A stretch of DNA of 38,365 nucleotides, from positions 1-38,365 of the forward strand of contig CAMDKM010000033.1 in NCBI GenBank assembly GCA_945900965.1. Reading direction: 5' to 3'. Of the stretch, positions 1-10,700 are shown one piece after another. This DNA is from Bordetella parapertussis (GTDB lineage Bacteria > Pseudomonadota > Gammaproteobacteria > Burkholderiales > JACQAP01). Position numbers and translations under genes: made by a program. Positions within the stretch are counted from its first letter, which is position 1. Every line of letters starts with the position of its first letter. The notes below the pieces were generated by a model. It was not told the DNA's origin. It ran no database searches and was given only the letters and a program-made list of their open reading frames with translations.

Positions 1-127
1 CGCGCCCGTCTCGCAACCGGGCGCTTTCATTTTCAGGAACAGGCAGCCGCCATAATTTTTCCAGATTGCGCAGCGATTTCTCGACAGCGGCCTGCGAGGG
101 GCGACGCTTCATTCTGGGCGGCATCAT
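1..127 (-). CDS. hypothetical protein, N-terminal part only (cut by window edge)
   Basis: An open frame runs off the left edge. It opens with two consecutive ATG codons at 127-122, and a third in-frame ATG lies at 112. The first ATG overlaps the TGA stop of the upstream small gene by four bases (ATGA), which suggests translational coupling and is the main reason to believe the gene. About 42 residues are visible, rich in Arg, Glu and Leu, with an amphipathic helix-like stretch (AVEKSLRNLEKLW). No family was recognised. It belongs to the integrative element. The real start could be the ATG at 112, which precedes MKRRPSQ. Confidence 0.5.
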   Translation of the reverse strand, partial: MMPPRMKRRPSQAAVEKSLRNLEKLWRLPVPENESARLRDGR

Positions 128-354
128 GCGGATTTTTTCTGCCCGCGCCGCACCCATTGGAAAAATTTCGGCTTGTCGATGAGGACGCGACTGGCTTGTT
201 GTATGAATGCGCCCGTGCTCGCCAGACCGTTTTGCGCTTCGTTGAACCGCAACCAGCGAAGGCTTGCTTCGGTCCAGGCTGGGTTTTCTTGGGCGAATTG
301 TCGAAAAGTGACAATTTCATTGTCGCGGACGATTTGCGCGGAGTCGGCTTCCAT
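124..354 (-). CDS. small excisionase-like / HTH-type protein of the integrative element
   Basis: This is a 76-residue protein if translation starts at the ATG at 354, which has a GAAAGG ribosome-binding site six bases upstream. In-frame ATGs at 402 and 387 would lengthen it to 92 or 87 residues but have no such site. The sequence runs FRQFAQENPAW-TEASLRWLRF-N-NGLASTGAF and ends with VLIDKPKFFQWVRR. This resembles small single-domain DNA-binding proteins of islands and prophages, in which a short winged-helix fold ends in a 'valid/vlID...FF.W' segment. That likeness is from memory, not a search. Such proteins often act as excisionase or regulator for a nearby integrase. Its stop overlaps the start of the next gene. 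Confidence 0.55.
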   Translation of the reverse strand: MEADSAQIVRDNEIVTFRQFAQENPAWTEASLRWLRFNEAQNGLASTGAFIQQASRVLIDKPKFFQWVRRGQKKSA

Positions 355-504
355 TTTCATCCTTTCATTAAAAGCGGGTTTTTTCATTGCGAGGTAATAC
401 ATGAAACCGACAGTTGACGAAATATTGGCAAAGCACCATGCAACGTTGTACTTCGCGGTGCAATTATCGGAGCGTCGCCAGCCGATCGGGGCGACACCTA
501 AATG

Positions 505-540
505 AAAATCGCCTCAGAACCCGACTCTGAAGCGATTTTT
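505..540. terminator. bidirectional intrinsic terminator hairpin
   Basis: The arms AAAATCGCCTCAGA (505-518) and TCTGAAGCGATTTT (526-539) pair over 14 positions with one mismatch around a 7-base loop. The A-run on one side and T-run on the other give a U-tract on either strand. It lies just downstream of the minus-strand gene ending at 553, and probably stops transcripts from that gene before the excisionase-like gene. The rest of 403-504 shows no gene. Confidence 0.7.
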
Positions 541-552
541 CGGGAAATGAAG

Positions 553-1146
553 TTACTTAATTTCTTTTTGCTTTTGAAGTATCTGATTCACGCGGCGGCG
601 CGTCACCGTTTTGTCTGGATATTGCTTCCCGATATAGTCGAGGATTTTGTCAACGCAGGTATTCTGTGGGTCGCCGTCGCGCTGATAGCTTCGAGCCAGG
701 TCCAACACCAGTTTCTTGAGGTCACCGCGCCGCTCGCCACTCTTTACGCCCCACTCATACTGGTCGATTCTTCGTTCGGCTTGCTCTACTCTGATCAGAT
801 CGCCCGGCGCGGCTGCCAACATATACAGCATCAATTGTTGACAAGTGCCTTCGTTGTAATCGTGATCTGAGCAGTCGAGGCAATACCTCAGAAGTCGAGC
901 ATAGGTATAGGTCTGCGGAGTGTGGTCCGGGTCCGTGCCGTTGTGAAGCGTGTAGGCGTCCTGCGTCGTGATCTTTCGCCCTAACCCCTTCTCAATGTAT
1001 CGAATGAGAAGCGGCTTGATTTGACCCTCGACTGTGTTCCGAAAGGACTCTTGATCAATGCGTAGTGCCGGCATAAGCAAAGCGGCCAGGTAGCCGATCT
1101 GCGAAGTCTCGCCCGGACGCGCGGGCGACTTCCTAACCTTGGCCAT
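553..1146 (-). CDS. hypothetical protein of the integrative element (197 aa)
   Basis: An uninterrupted 197-residue frame with an ATG start, followed by a good terminator at 505-540. The product is soluble, with no signal peptide or membrane segment. It is mixed in charge, with a basic N-terminus (MAKVRKSPARPG) and a basic C-terminus (KTVTRRRVNQILQKQKEIK) that could bind DNA. A Cys-rich patch (YCLDCSDHDYNEGTC, around residues 88-102) could bind a metal, but this is weak evidence. No family was recognised. It lies between the integrase and the small HTH-like gene, so it may be a regulator or cargo of the element. No ribosome-binding site is obvious before the ATG. Confidence 0.6.
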   Translation of the reverse strand: MAKVRKSPARPGETSQIGYLAALLMPALRIDQESFRNTVEGQIKPLLIRYIEKGLGRKITTQDAYTLHNGTDPDHTPQTYTYARLLRYCLDCSDHDYNEGTCQQLMLYMLAAAPGDLIRVEQAERRIDQYEWGVKSGERRGDLKKLVLDLARSYQRDGDPQNTCVDKILDYIGKQYPDKTVTRRRVNQILQKQKEIK

Positions 1147-1273
1147 CGACCGCGGTAGAATCTGTGCTAGCCATGATGCATTCCCCCTATGTGGGTTGCG
1201 TTGTGGTCAGGCGGTCCGGGTGCTACAACACCTGCGGCCGCCGCTTCCCGGATTCCGCCGGGACGGTTAAAAC

Positions 1274-2293
1274 CTATCCCAGTTTGAGCGCCAGGTCTTC
1301 GGCTTTCAGGTGCGTGTACCGTTTTAGCATTTGCAGCGTCTTGTGCCCGCTGATGGCCGCGACTTCCATCGGATTCAACCCGAGTTTGAAGAGGCGGGAA
1401 ACCGCTTCATGCCGCAGATCGTGGAATCGCAGGTTTTCTATGCCGGCCGTCACGCAGGCGTCGTGAAAGGTATGGATGACGTTGCTTTTCTTCAGCGGGA
1501 AGACCGGTGAAGTGCCTTCGATCTGGCGCGGCAATGCCGTCAGGATGACCACGGCGCGATTCGATAGCGGCACGTCGCGTGGTTCCCCGTTCTTGGTGTC
1601 AGTCAGGCAGGCAACCCGCTTGCGCAGGTCTATGTCGCGCCAGGTCAGCGCCAGCAATTCCCCCTGCCGCATGGCGGTCTCTATTGCCAGCTCGGCCAGC
1701 GGCCGCATGTAGGGGCTTCTGCCGGTTAATTCGGCCATCAATGCGGTTTCTTCATCCGGTTCCAGGCGTCGTTTGCGTTTATTGGAGCCGCGCGGCATGG
1801 TGATGTTCGTGATCGGGTTTCGCAAACCCTCCATCCCCCATTCCTTCCTGGCTATTTCGAAAAGGTGACTGATGAGGGCTAGGTCGAGTCGAATGGTGTT
1901 ATCGGCCCGGCCCTGACTGCGCCGATCATCCCTGTGCTTCGCGAAGTCGTCACCACGCAGTTGAGACAGGAAGTTCGGCGCCAAGGGATCTCGTTTCCAG
2001 AGGCTTATGCGATGTTCTTCGCGCCGCGCTCCCTTTTTTCTGGGGGTTATCTCCCGAAGGTAACGATCAAGTGCCTCGAACAGAGTAGTGCGCCCGGCTT
2101 CGGTGGATACCGCAGTTCCATCGCGGATCGCCACCTCGGTTCCCTGTATCCAGTTCTTTGCATCGGTCTTGCGGGTGAATGTCTTACTCCGATGAGGGAA
2201 TCCGCGCACCCGAATCTGCGCCCGATAGGTGATCGTGCCATCACTGGTCCTGCGCTCCTGAATACCAGGAAATTTGCGTTTTTCAGTAGCCAT
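1274..2293 (-). CDS. tyrosine-type site-specific integrase
   Basis: A 339-residue tyrosine recombinase that would catalyse integration and excision of the element at the adjacent tRNA-Leu. The start is the ATG at 2293, giving MATEKRKFPG, with an AGGTG site seven bases upstream; a longer frame reaching 2362 lacks one. Residues 1-60 resemble the arm-binding domain (YRAQIRVRGF, then KTFTRKTDAKNW). Residues about 70-150 are the core-binding helices. The catalytic domain shows Arg209 (AMRQGELLALTW), Lys234 (TDTKNGE), His291-x-x-Arg294 (HDLRH), His317 (SGHK) and Tyr326 (KRYTHLK). The set is complete, so the enzyme should be active. Several lambda-integrase-like subfamilies share this layout, and the exact one cannot be named. 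Confidence 0.93.
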   Translation of the reverse strand: MATEKRKFPGIQERRTSDGTITYRAQIRVRGFPHRSKTFTRKTDAKNWIQGTEVAIRDGTAVSTEAGRTTLFEALDRYLREITPRKKGARREEHRISLWKRDPLAPNFLSQLRGDDFAKHRDDRRSQGRADNTIRLDLALISHLFEIARKEWGMEGLRNPITNITMPRGSNKRKRRLEPDEETALMAELTGRSPYMRPLAELAIETAMRQGELLALTWRDIDLRKRVACLTDTKNGEPRDVPLSNRAVVILTALPRQIEGTSPVFPLKKSNVIHTFHDACVTAGIENLRFHDLRHEAVSRLFKLGLNPMEVAAISGHKTLQMLKRYTHLKAEDLALKLG

Positions 2294-2316
2294 CGGACAC
2301 CTCGCTTTGACGTGTT

Positions 2317-2351
2317 GCACACTGTTGCGGGAAATTGTGCCGCCAGTGTGC
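2317..2351. promoter_or_regulatory. inverted repeat in the integrase upstream region
   Basis: GCACACTG (2317-2324) and CAGTGTGC (2344-2351) are perfect 8-base inverted arms separated by 19 bases. They lie between the tRNA 3' end and the integrase start codon, about 24 bases before the ATG. They could be an operator for a regulator of the integrase, an arm-type integrase site, or a hairpin in the leader. No T-tract follows, so a terminator is unlikely. Confidence 0.45.
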
Positions 2352-2400
2352 CACGAAAACAAGTGAAGCGCAGGGGGTGTTTTCTAACTCATTGTTTTAT

Positions 2401-2487
2401 TGGTGCCGGGAGCCGGAATCGAACCGGCACGCCTGTGAGGGCGCGGGATTTTGAGTCCCGTGCGTCTACCAGTTCCGCCATCCCGGC
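2401..2487 (-). tRNA. tRNA-Leu (anticodon CAA)
   Basis: On the minus strand the sequence folds as a class II tRNA. The acceptor stem pairs GCCGGGA with TCCCGGC and is followed by encoded ACCA. The anticodon stem CGGGA/TCCCG holds the loop CTCAAAA, giving anticodon CAA, which reads UUG leucine codons. A long variable arm (CGCCCTCACAGGCG) is typical of leucine tRNAs. The T stem GCCGG/CCGGC holds TTCGATT. The length is 87 bases with CCA. Its 3' end faces the integrase and is the likely insertion site of the element. Confidence 0.97.
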
Positions 2488-2498
2488 ACGGGGCGGCA

Positions 2499-2528
2499 AT
2501 TATCGCGGAAATGGGTACCGCCGATCAA
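2499..2528 (-). promoter_or_regulatory. sigma-70-like promoter of tRNA-Leu
   Basis: Read on the minus strand, TTGATC (2528-2523) and GATAAT (2504-2499) are spaced by 18 bases. The -10 box ends 11 bases before the first base of the tRNA. Both boxes match the consensus at four or five of six positions. Confidence 0.6.
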
Positions 2529-2570
2529 ATCGAGATTATTTGCCGGCGATTTGAGCCCAAAAAAAAGCAG

Positions 2571-2808
2571 TTGAATCACGGAGAACACGGAGATCACGGG
2601 GTAGAACAATGAGATAGTTGTCTTTGTGCGTTCACCTTCAGGGTGAGAGGCGACAGCAATATAAGATCTTGGATTTTCTCCGGCACCGCCGACACGGCGT
2701 TGGCGTAGCCATCCGGGGCGGGATGGCGATGCTTCGGCGCACTACCTGCAATCGGCCGACTACGTCGGTAACGTGTCCGTGTGCCGCACCGTGTGCTCCG
2801 TGATTCAA
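2571..2808. repeat. paired 9-base-phase inverted repeat element A (CACGGAG type)
   Basis: The left arm has CACGGAG at 2577 and 2586 and CACGGGG at 2595, exactly nine bases apart. The right arm has CACCGTG at 2787 and CTCCGTG at 2796, also nine apart. The outermost 13 bases, TTGAATCACGGAG (2571-2583) and CTCCGTGATTCAA (2796-2808), are perfect inverted repeats. The roughly 180 bases between the arms hold no convincing gene. This element fills most of the gap between tRNA-Leu and queA. Similar elements occur at 19904, 23549 and 36637. Confidence 0.75.
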
Positions 2809-2830
2809 TCGCCGTTCCTAGGCTGAATAG

Positions 2831-2856
2831 ATGACCTCGGCGGCGTGGTCGATATA

Positions 2857-2858
<2 letters not shown>
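2831..2858 (+). promoter_or_regulatory. possible queA promoter overlapping the start codon region
   Basis: A perfect -10 box TATAAT (2853-2858) follows ATGACC (2831-2836, four of six matches to TTGACA) with a 16-base spacer. Transcription would start near 2865, at or after the first possible start codons of queA. If used, translation would begin at the GTG at 2866 with almost no leader. The absence of a ribosome-binding site before any queA start is consistent with this. Confidence 0.45.
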
Positions 2859-5006
<2,148 letters not shown>

Positions 5007-5120
5007 TAATATTCCGCCCTTTTTCGGGGACCGAGCCGGCGTTTGCCCATCGGCGGCGGCAAGGCTGTTCCCCGCCACATGGCCGACGTAGTGTGCCGGA
5101 TAATTTCTAAGGAGTAGTTT

Positions 5121-5447
5121 GTGTTGATCAATAACGCGTACGCCCAAGCCGCGCCAGCGGCACAAGGGATGGATCTGTTCGGCATGTTGCCGATTGTTCT
5201 GATGTTTGTACTGCTGTATTTCCTCATGATCCGGCCGCAATCCAAGCGTGCCAAGGAGCACAAGGCCATGCTGGCGGGTATTCAAAAAGGCGACGAGGTG
5301 GTAACCGCGGGCGGGACCTTGGGCAAAGTAACCAAGGTAGGCGAGTATTACGTTTCGGTTGAAATTGCACCGAACGTCGAAATCCAGGTGCAGAAGCCCT
5401 CCATTACCACGTTGTTGCCCAAGGGAACCATCAAGAACGCAGGCTGA
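5121..5447 (+). CDS. yajC: Sec translocon accessory protein YajC
   Basis: Small inner-membrane subunit that joins SecD and SecF in the accessory complex of the SecYEG translocon. It has 108 residues, starting at a GTG with AAGGAG six bases upstream. One membrane segment lies at about residues 20-38 (MLPIVLMFVLLYFLMIRPQ), followed by the family signature RPQSKRAKEH and a soluble domain with GDEVVTAGG-LGKV. It lies 114 bases after tgt and 49 before secD, in the standard operon position. The gap upstream holds no gene and contains a GATAAT-like box at about 5099-5104 that could be an internal promoter. Confidence 0.95.
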   Translation: MLINNAYAQAAPAAQGMDLFGMLPIVLMFVLLYFLMIRPQSKRAKEHKAMLAGIQKGDEVVTAGGTLGKVTKVGEYYVSVEIAPNVEIQVQKPSITTLLPKGTIKNAG

Positions 5448-5496
5448 TGAAGGCGCGGATTCCATATCCATCGCGCCCTCGAAAAACGGAAATAAC

Positions 5497-7353
5497 ATGA
5501 ATCGCTACCCGCTCTGGAAGTATCTGGGCATTGCCCTTGCGCTGGCCATTGGCGTTTTGTACACGCTGCCGAATTTCTTCCCGGAAGTGCCGGCGGTACA
5601 GGTCTCGCCGGGCAAGGCCACGGCGAAAATCGACGCGGGGTTGCTCACACGGGTTGAGCAGGCGCTGCAGAATGCCAATATCAAACCCGAGGGCATGTTC
5701 CTCGATCCGGCCAGCGTCAAGGTGCGGCTTGCCGATGCCGATTCCCAGCAGCGAGCCAAAGACGTCATACAGTCCGAGCTGGGTGAAAATTACGTTGTGG
5801 CGCTCAACCTGCTTTCCAGCGCGCCACGCTGGCTTTCGTCGATCAATGCCCGGCCGATGTACCTGGGCCTGGACTTGCGCGGGGGCGTGCATTTCCTGTT
5901 GCAGGTGGACATGAAAGGCGCGCTGACCAAGGCTGCGGATCGTTATCTCGCCGATATCCGGAGCACGCTGCGCGGCAAGATTCGTTATTCCACGATCGCC
6001 CGGGAAGGGCAGACAGTAGTGGTGAAGTTCCGCGAAGCGGCGGCTCGGGAGCAAGCGCTCGCCGAACTTGGCAAACAGGTTCCGGACCTGTTGCTCAATT
6101 CCCTGGATGTTGCCGGGGAGTTTGCGATTGTTGGCACTCTGAAGCCGGAAGTTCAAAAGCGAATTCAGGAATTCGCCCTCCAGCAGAACATCACCACCCT
6201 GAGGAACCGGGTGAATGAACTGGGGGTGGCGGAGCCCATCGTTCAGCAAGCCGGCATGGACCGCGTTGTAGTGCAATTGCCGGGGGTTCAGGATACGGCC
6301 AAGGCCAAGGAAATTCTCGGTCGGACGGCGTCACTTGAAGTGCGCATGCTCGATGAAGAACATAGCGACCCGGCGTCGCTGCAGGCTGCGATAGGCGGCC
6401 AGGTGCCGTTCGGCGATGAACTGCTCTACGACCGCGACGGTGTACCGCTTTTGCTCAAACGCGAAGTCATCCTGACCGGCGACCGGATATCCGATGCCCA
6501 GCCGGGGTTTGACAGCCAGACCGGCGAGCCGGCGGTGCATATCAATCTGGATGGCCGTGGCGCCAGCATCTTCCAGCAGATCACGCGCGAGAACATCGGC
6601 AAACGCATGGCGATGGTGCTCGTGGAAAAAGGCAAGGGCGAAGTTGTCACCGCGCCGGTCATCCGCAGCGAAATCCCGGGCGGGCGGGTACAGATCAGCG
6701 GTCGCATGACGACCACGGAAGCGCGCGACGTCGCACTGCTATTGCGCGCCGGCGCATTGGCGGCACCGATGGAAATTGTCGAAGAGCGCACAGTTGGGCC
6801 CAGTCTGGGGGCGGACAACATCAGTCGTGGTCGCAATTCGACTTTGATCGGCTTTGCCGCCATAGCCATATTCATGATCGTTTATTACACGTTTTTTGGT
6901 CTCGTCTCGGTCGTGGCTCTGGCAGTCAATGTGATGTTGCTGGTGGCATTGCTTTCGATGTTGCAGGCCACTCTCACCTTGCCGGGCATCGCCGCCATCG
7001 CCCTGACGCTCGGTATGGCAATCGACTCCAATGTGCTGATCAATGAACGCATCCGCGAGGAATTGCGCAATGGAACCACGCCCCAGGCGGCGATCGCCGC
7101 CGGTTACGAACGGGCCTGGGCGACCATTCTGGACTCCAATATCACGACGCTGATCGCCGGCATTGCCTTGTTCATGTTCGGCAGTGGTCCGGTGCGCGGT
7201 TTCGCCGTGGTGCACTGCCTGGGCATTCTGACCTCAATGTTCAGCGCGGTGCTGGTGTCCCGGGCCATGGTGAATCTGATCTTTGGCGCCCGGCGCAAGC
7301 TCGAGAAGCTACCGATCGGCAACACCGACTGGCATAAGCGCCAGCCAGCCTGA
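5497..7353 (+). CDS. secD: protein translocase subunit SecD
   Basis: Inner-membrane subunit that uses the proton gradient to help pull exported proteins through SecYEG. It has 618 residues, a normal length. The start is the ATG at 5497, giving MNRYPLWKYLGIALALAIG; the open frame reaches further upstream but overlaps yajC. An N-terminal membrane segment is followed by the periplasmic P1 head, with GLDLRGGVHFLLQVD and the conserved RNRVNELGVAEP. The C-terminal five membrane segments start near residue 450 and contain GADNI, TLPGIAAIALTLGMAIDSNVLINERIREE and GPVRGFAV. It lies 26 bases before secF. Confidence 0.97.
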   Translation: MNRYPLWKYLGIALALAIGVLYTLPNFFPEVPAVQVSPGKATAKIDAGLLTRVEQALQNANIKPEGMFLDPASVKVRLADADSQQRAKDVIQSELGENYVVALNLLSSAPRWLSSINARPMYLGLDLRGGVHFLLQVDMKGALTKAADRYLADIRSTLRGKIRYSTIAREGQTVVVKFREAAAREQALAELGKQVPDLLLNSLDVAGEFAIVGTLKPEVQKRIQEFALQQNITTLRNRVNELGVAEPIVQQAGMDRVVVQLPGVQDTAKAKEILGRTASLEVRMLDEEHSDPASLQAAIGGQVPFGDELLYDRDGVPLLLKREVILTGDRISDAQPGFDSQTGEPAVHINLDGRGASIFQQITRENIGKRMAMVLVEKGKGEVVTAPVIRSEIPGGRVQISGRMTTTEARDVALLLRAGALAAPMEIVEERTVGPSLGADNISRGRNSTLIGFAAIAIFMIVYYTFFGLVSVVALAVNVMLLVALLSMLQATLTLPGIAAIALTLGMAIDSNVLINERIREELRNGTTPQAAIAAGYERAWATILDSNITTLIAGIALFMFGSGPVRGFAVVHCLGILTSMFSAVLVSRAMVNLIFGARRKLEKLPIGNTDWHKRQPA

Positions 7354-7379
7354 CGACGCCCAATAATATAAGGATAGCC

Positions 7380-8309
7380 ATGGAACTGTTCCGCATTCGA
7401 AACGACATTCCCTTCATGCGCCACGCGCTGGCGTTTAACGTCATTTCACTGATTACGTTCATCCTGGCGGTGTTTTTTCTGGCCACCAAAGGCTTGCATT
7501 TCGGAGTGGAATTTACCGGCGGCACCGTCATGGAAGTCAATTACGGACATGCTGCCGACATGAATAGCATTCGCGCCAGCCTGGAACGCGTGCAACTGAG
7601 CGACGCCACCGTGCAAAGTTTCGGCAGTTCGCAAACTGCCCTGATCCGGTTGCCGGCGCGACAAGATCTTACCGGTGCCCAACTGTCTGAAGTTGTCATC
7701 AAGGCATTGCGCGAAGACGATCCGACTGTTGAATTGCGGCGGGTCGATTTTGTCGGCTCCCAGGTGGGCAAGGAGCTGGTGGAAAACGGCGCGCTGGCAT
7801 TACTGTTGGTATCGATCGGAATCGTGGCCTATCTGGCGATGCGCTTCGAATGGAAATTCGGCGTATCGGCGATCATCGCCAACCTCCACGACGTGGTGAT
7901 CATTCTGGGATTCTTCGCGTTTTTCCAGTGGGAATTTTCCCTGCCGGTGCTCGCTGCAGTGCTTGCTGTCCTCGGCTATTCGGTGAACGAATCGGTGGTG
8001 GTCTTCGACCGGATTCGGGAAAACTTCCGCAAGATGCGCAAGGCGACCACTCCCGAAATCATCAACAACGCGATCACCCGCACCATGTCCCGCACCATCA
8101 TCACCCACGGTTCTACCCAGTTGATGGTGACCTCGATGCTGTTTTTCGGCGGCGAAACGCTGCACAATTTTGCCCTGGCGCTCACCATCGGCATTCTGTT
8201 CGGAATTTATTCTTCGGTGCTGGTGGCAAGTCCGCTGGTGATGTGGCTCGGTGTCACCCGGGAAGACTTCATCAAGCCCGAGAAAAAACAGGAAGAAGCC
8301 GTGGTCTGA
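7380..8309 (+). CDS. secF: protein translocase subunit SecF
   Basis: Partner of SecD in the SecDF-YajC complex. It has 309 residues, starting at an ATG preceded by AAGGATAG. The first membrane segment (about residues 18-36) is followed by FGVEFTGGTVMEV, the conserved SecF motif. Periplasmic residues about 40-130 come next. Five C-terminal membrane segments contain VGSQVGKEL, FEWKFGVSAIIANLHDVVI, GYSVNESVVVFDRIREN and TRTMSRTIITHGSTQL. The C-terminus is rich in Lys and Glu. It is the last sec gene of the operon; dedA starts 17 bases later and may be cotranscribed. Confidence 0.97.
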   Translation: MELFRIRNDIPFMRHALAFNVISLITFILAVFFLATKGLHFGVEFTGGTVMEVNYGHAADMNSIRASLERVQLSDATVQSFGSSQTALIRLPARQDLTGAQLSEVVIKALREDDPTVELRRVDFVGSQVGKELVENGALALLLVSIGIVAYLAMRFEWKFGVSAIIANLHDVVIILGFFAFFQWEFSLPVLAAVLAVLGYSVNESVVVFDRIRENFRKMRKATTPEIINNAITRTMSRTIITHGSTQLMVTSMLFFGGETLHNFALALTIGILFGIYSSVLVASPLVMWLGVTREDFIKPEKKQEEAVV

Positions 8310-8326
8310 GCGGCAGCCCGCCCGCT

Positions 8327-8965
8327 GTGGAGATTCTGACCGCCTTCATCGATCTGGTCCTGCATCTGGACCGGCATCTGCTGACGCTGACCCAGCAGTA
8401 CGGGATCTGGGTTTACGCCATTTTATTTTTGATCATTTTTCTGGAAACGGGCGTGGTGGTGACGCCCTTCCTGCCGGGCGATTCGCTGCTGTTCGTGGCC
8501 GGCACTCTGGCGGCGGCGGGCGAGCTCAATGTGCATACGCTTGCGGCTGTTTTGATCGTGGCTGCGATTCTCGGCGATTCCCTGAATTATTCGATTGGCC
8601 GCTTTCTGGGACCGAAGGTTTTCCGTTTCGAGGATACGCGTTTTTTCAAACGCGCCTATCTGGAGAAAACCCAGGCGTATTTTGTTCGCCATGGCGGCAA
8701 GACCATCATCATTGCCCGCTTCGTGCCGATCATCCGTACGTACGCGCCCTTCGTGGCCGGAATCGGCGCCATGAGGTACCCGCGATTTCTGGCATTTAAT
8801 GTCAGCGGAGCACTGTTGTGGGTGATCTGCCTGACTTACGCGGGCTATTTTTTCGGCAATCTGCCGATCGTCAAAAACAATCTGACGATTGTTATCCTCG
8901 GCATCATTTTTGTCTCGATTCTGCCCGGACTGATCGAGTTCTGGCGCGCCCGGCGCAAGCGCTGA
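8327..8965 (+). CDS. DedA family membrane protein (SNARE-associated/VTT domain)
   Basis: Integral membrane protein of the DedA family; several members flip undecaprenyl phosphate or phosphatidylethanolamine and support envelope stability. It has 212 residues, starting at the GTG at 8327 (MEILTAFIDLVLHLD); the frame is open much further upstream but overlaps secF. The family marks are FLETGVVVTPFLPGDSLLFVAG (residues about 38-59), GDSLNYSIGRFLGPKV, and FVPIIRTYAPFVAGIGAMRYPRFLAFNV, the reentrant-loop region with conserved Arg residues. Several hydrophobic segments run to the C-terminal RARRKR. The exact lipid substrate cannot be told. Confidence 0.93.
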   Translation: MEILTAFIDLVLHLDRHLLTLTQQYGIWVYAILFLIIFLETGVVVTPFLPGDSLLFVAGTLAAAGELNVHTLAAVLIVAAILGDSLNYSIGRFLGPKVFRFEDTRFFKRAYLEKTQAYFVRHGGKTIIIARFVPIIRTYAPFVAGIGAMRYPRFLAFNVSGALLWVICLTYAGYFFGNLPIVKNNLTIVILGIIFVSILPGLIEFWRARRKR

Positions 8966-9043
8966 TTTGGCCCAAACAGTCTCACGAAACTCGGATGTCG
9001 GCTCCGCAACGATCCGGTTGCGTGGCGATTTTTCCCGTTCTTA

Positions 9044-9163
9044 CTTTGCGTTCTTTGCGCCCTTTGCGTCGAGATTTTGTTTGGAATTTATGGCGCCAAC
9101 GCTTGACCCATTACTGTCTAACGGCAAAAGCGAAAAGAGAAGCTTGACGCAAAGACGCAAAGG
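9044..9163. repeat. paired 9-base-phase inverted repeat element E (CGCAAAG type)
   Basis: CTTTGCG occurs at 9044, 9053 and 9062, every nine bases, and its complement CGCAAAG at 9148 and 9157, again nine apart. The arms are inverted and about 80 bases apart. This has the same architecture as elements A to D but a different core. It fills the middle of the 298-base gap between dedA and purB, which meet tail to tail. No gene was seen in that gap. Confidence 0.65.
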
Positions 9164-9263
9164 AAAACAAGAAGGGAATCCGATCGTAGGCAAGTATTAG
9201 CCTGACGGTTCGTTCGCAACGACCTTTGGAAGGGTCAGGTCTCCCGTTTCCCACTTTCCTGAA

Positions 9264-10664
<1,401 letters not shown>

Positions 10665-10700
10665 TTAGCATGCGCCCCGCTGCCCAATCGCAAGTGCCGA

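Larger units (their letters stand above)
1..2403. mobile_element. end of an integrative element inserted at tRNA-Leu(CAA)
   Basis: A tyrosine integrase gene starts about 110 bases from the 3' end of a complete tRNA-Leu gene and reads away from it, the usual arrangement at one end of a genomic island or integrative element. All genes from the window start to the tRNA lie on the minus strand and encode element-type proteins (integrase, small HTH-like protein, unknowns). Housekeeping genes begin on the other side of the tRNA. The attachment core should lie in the 3' part of the tRNA (about 2401-2420). The second copy that would mark the far end was not found in the window, so the element extends past base 1. 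The type of element (prophage, ICE, satellite) cannot be told from what is visible. Confidence 0.7.

Noticed and set aside
2571-2808. CRISPR or direct-repeat array in the 9-base-phase elements
   Set aside because: Repeat cores are 7 bases at 9-base spacing and the two arms are inverted; they lack the repeat and spacer sizes of CRISPR.
2488-2856. preQ1 riboswitch upstream of queA
   Set aside because: No preQ1-like hairpin and A-rich tail was found; the region is occupied by a repeat element and a promoter close to the start codon.
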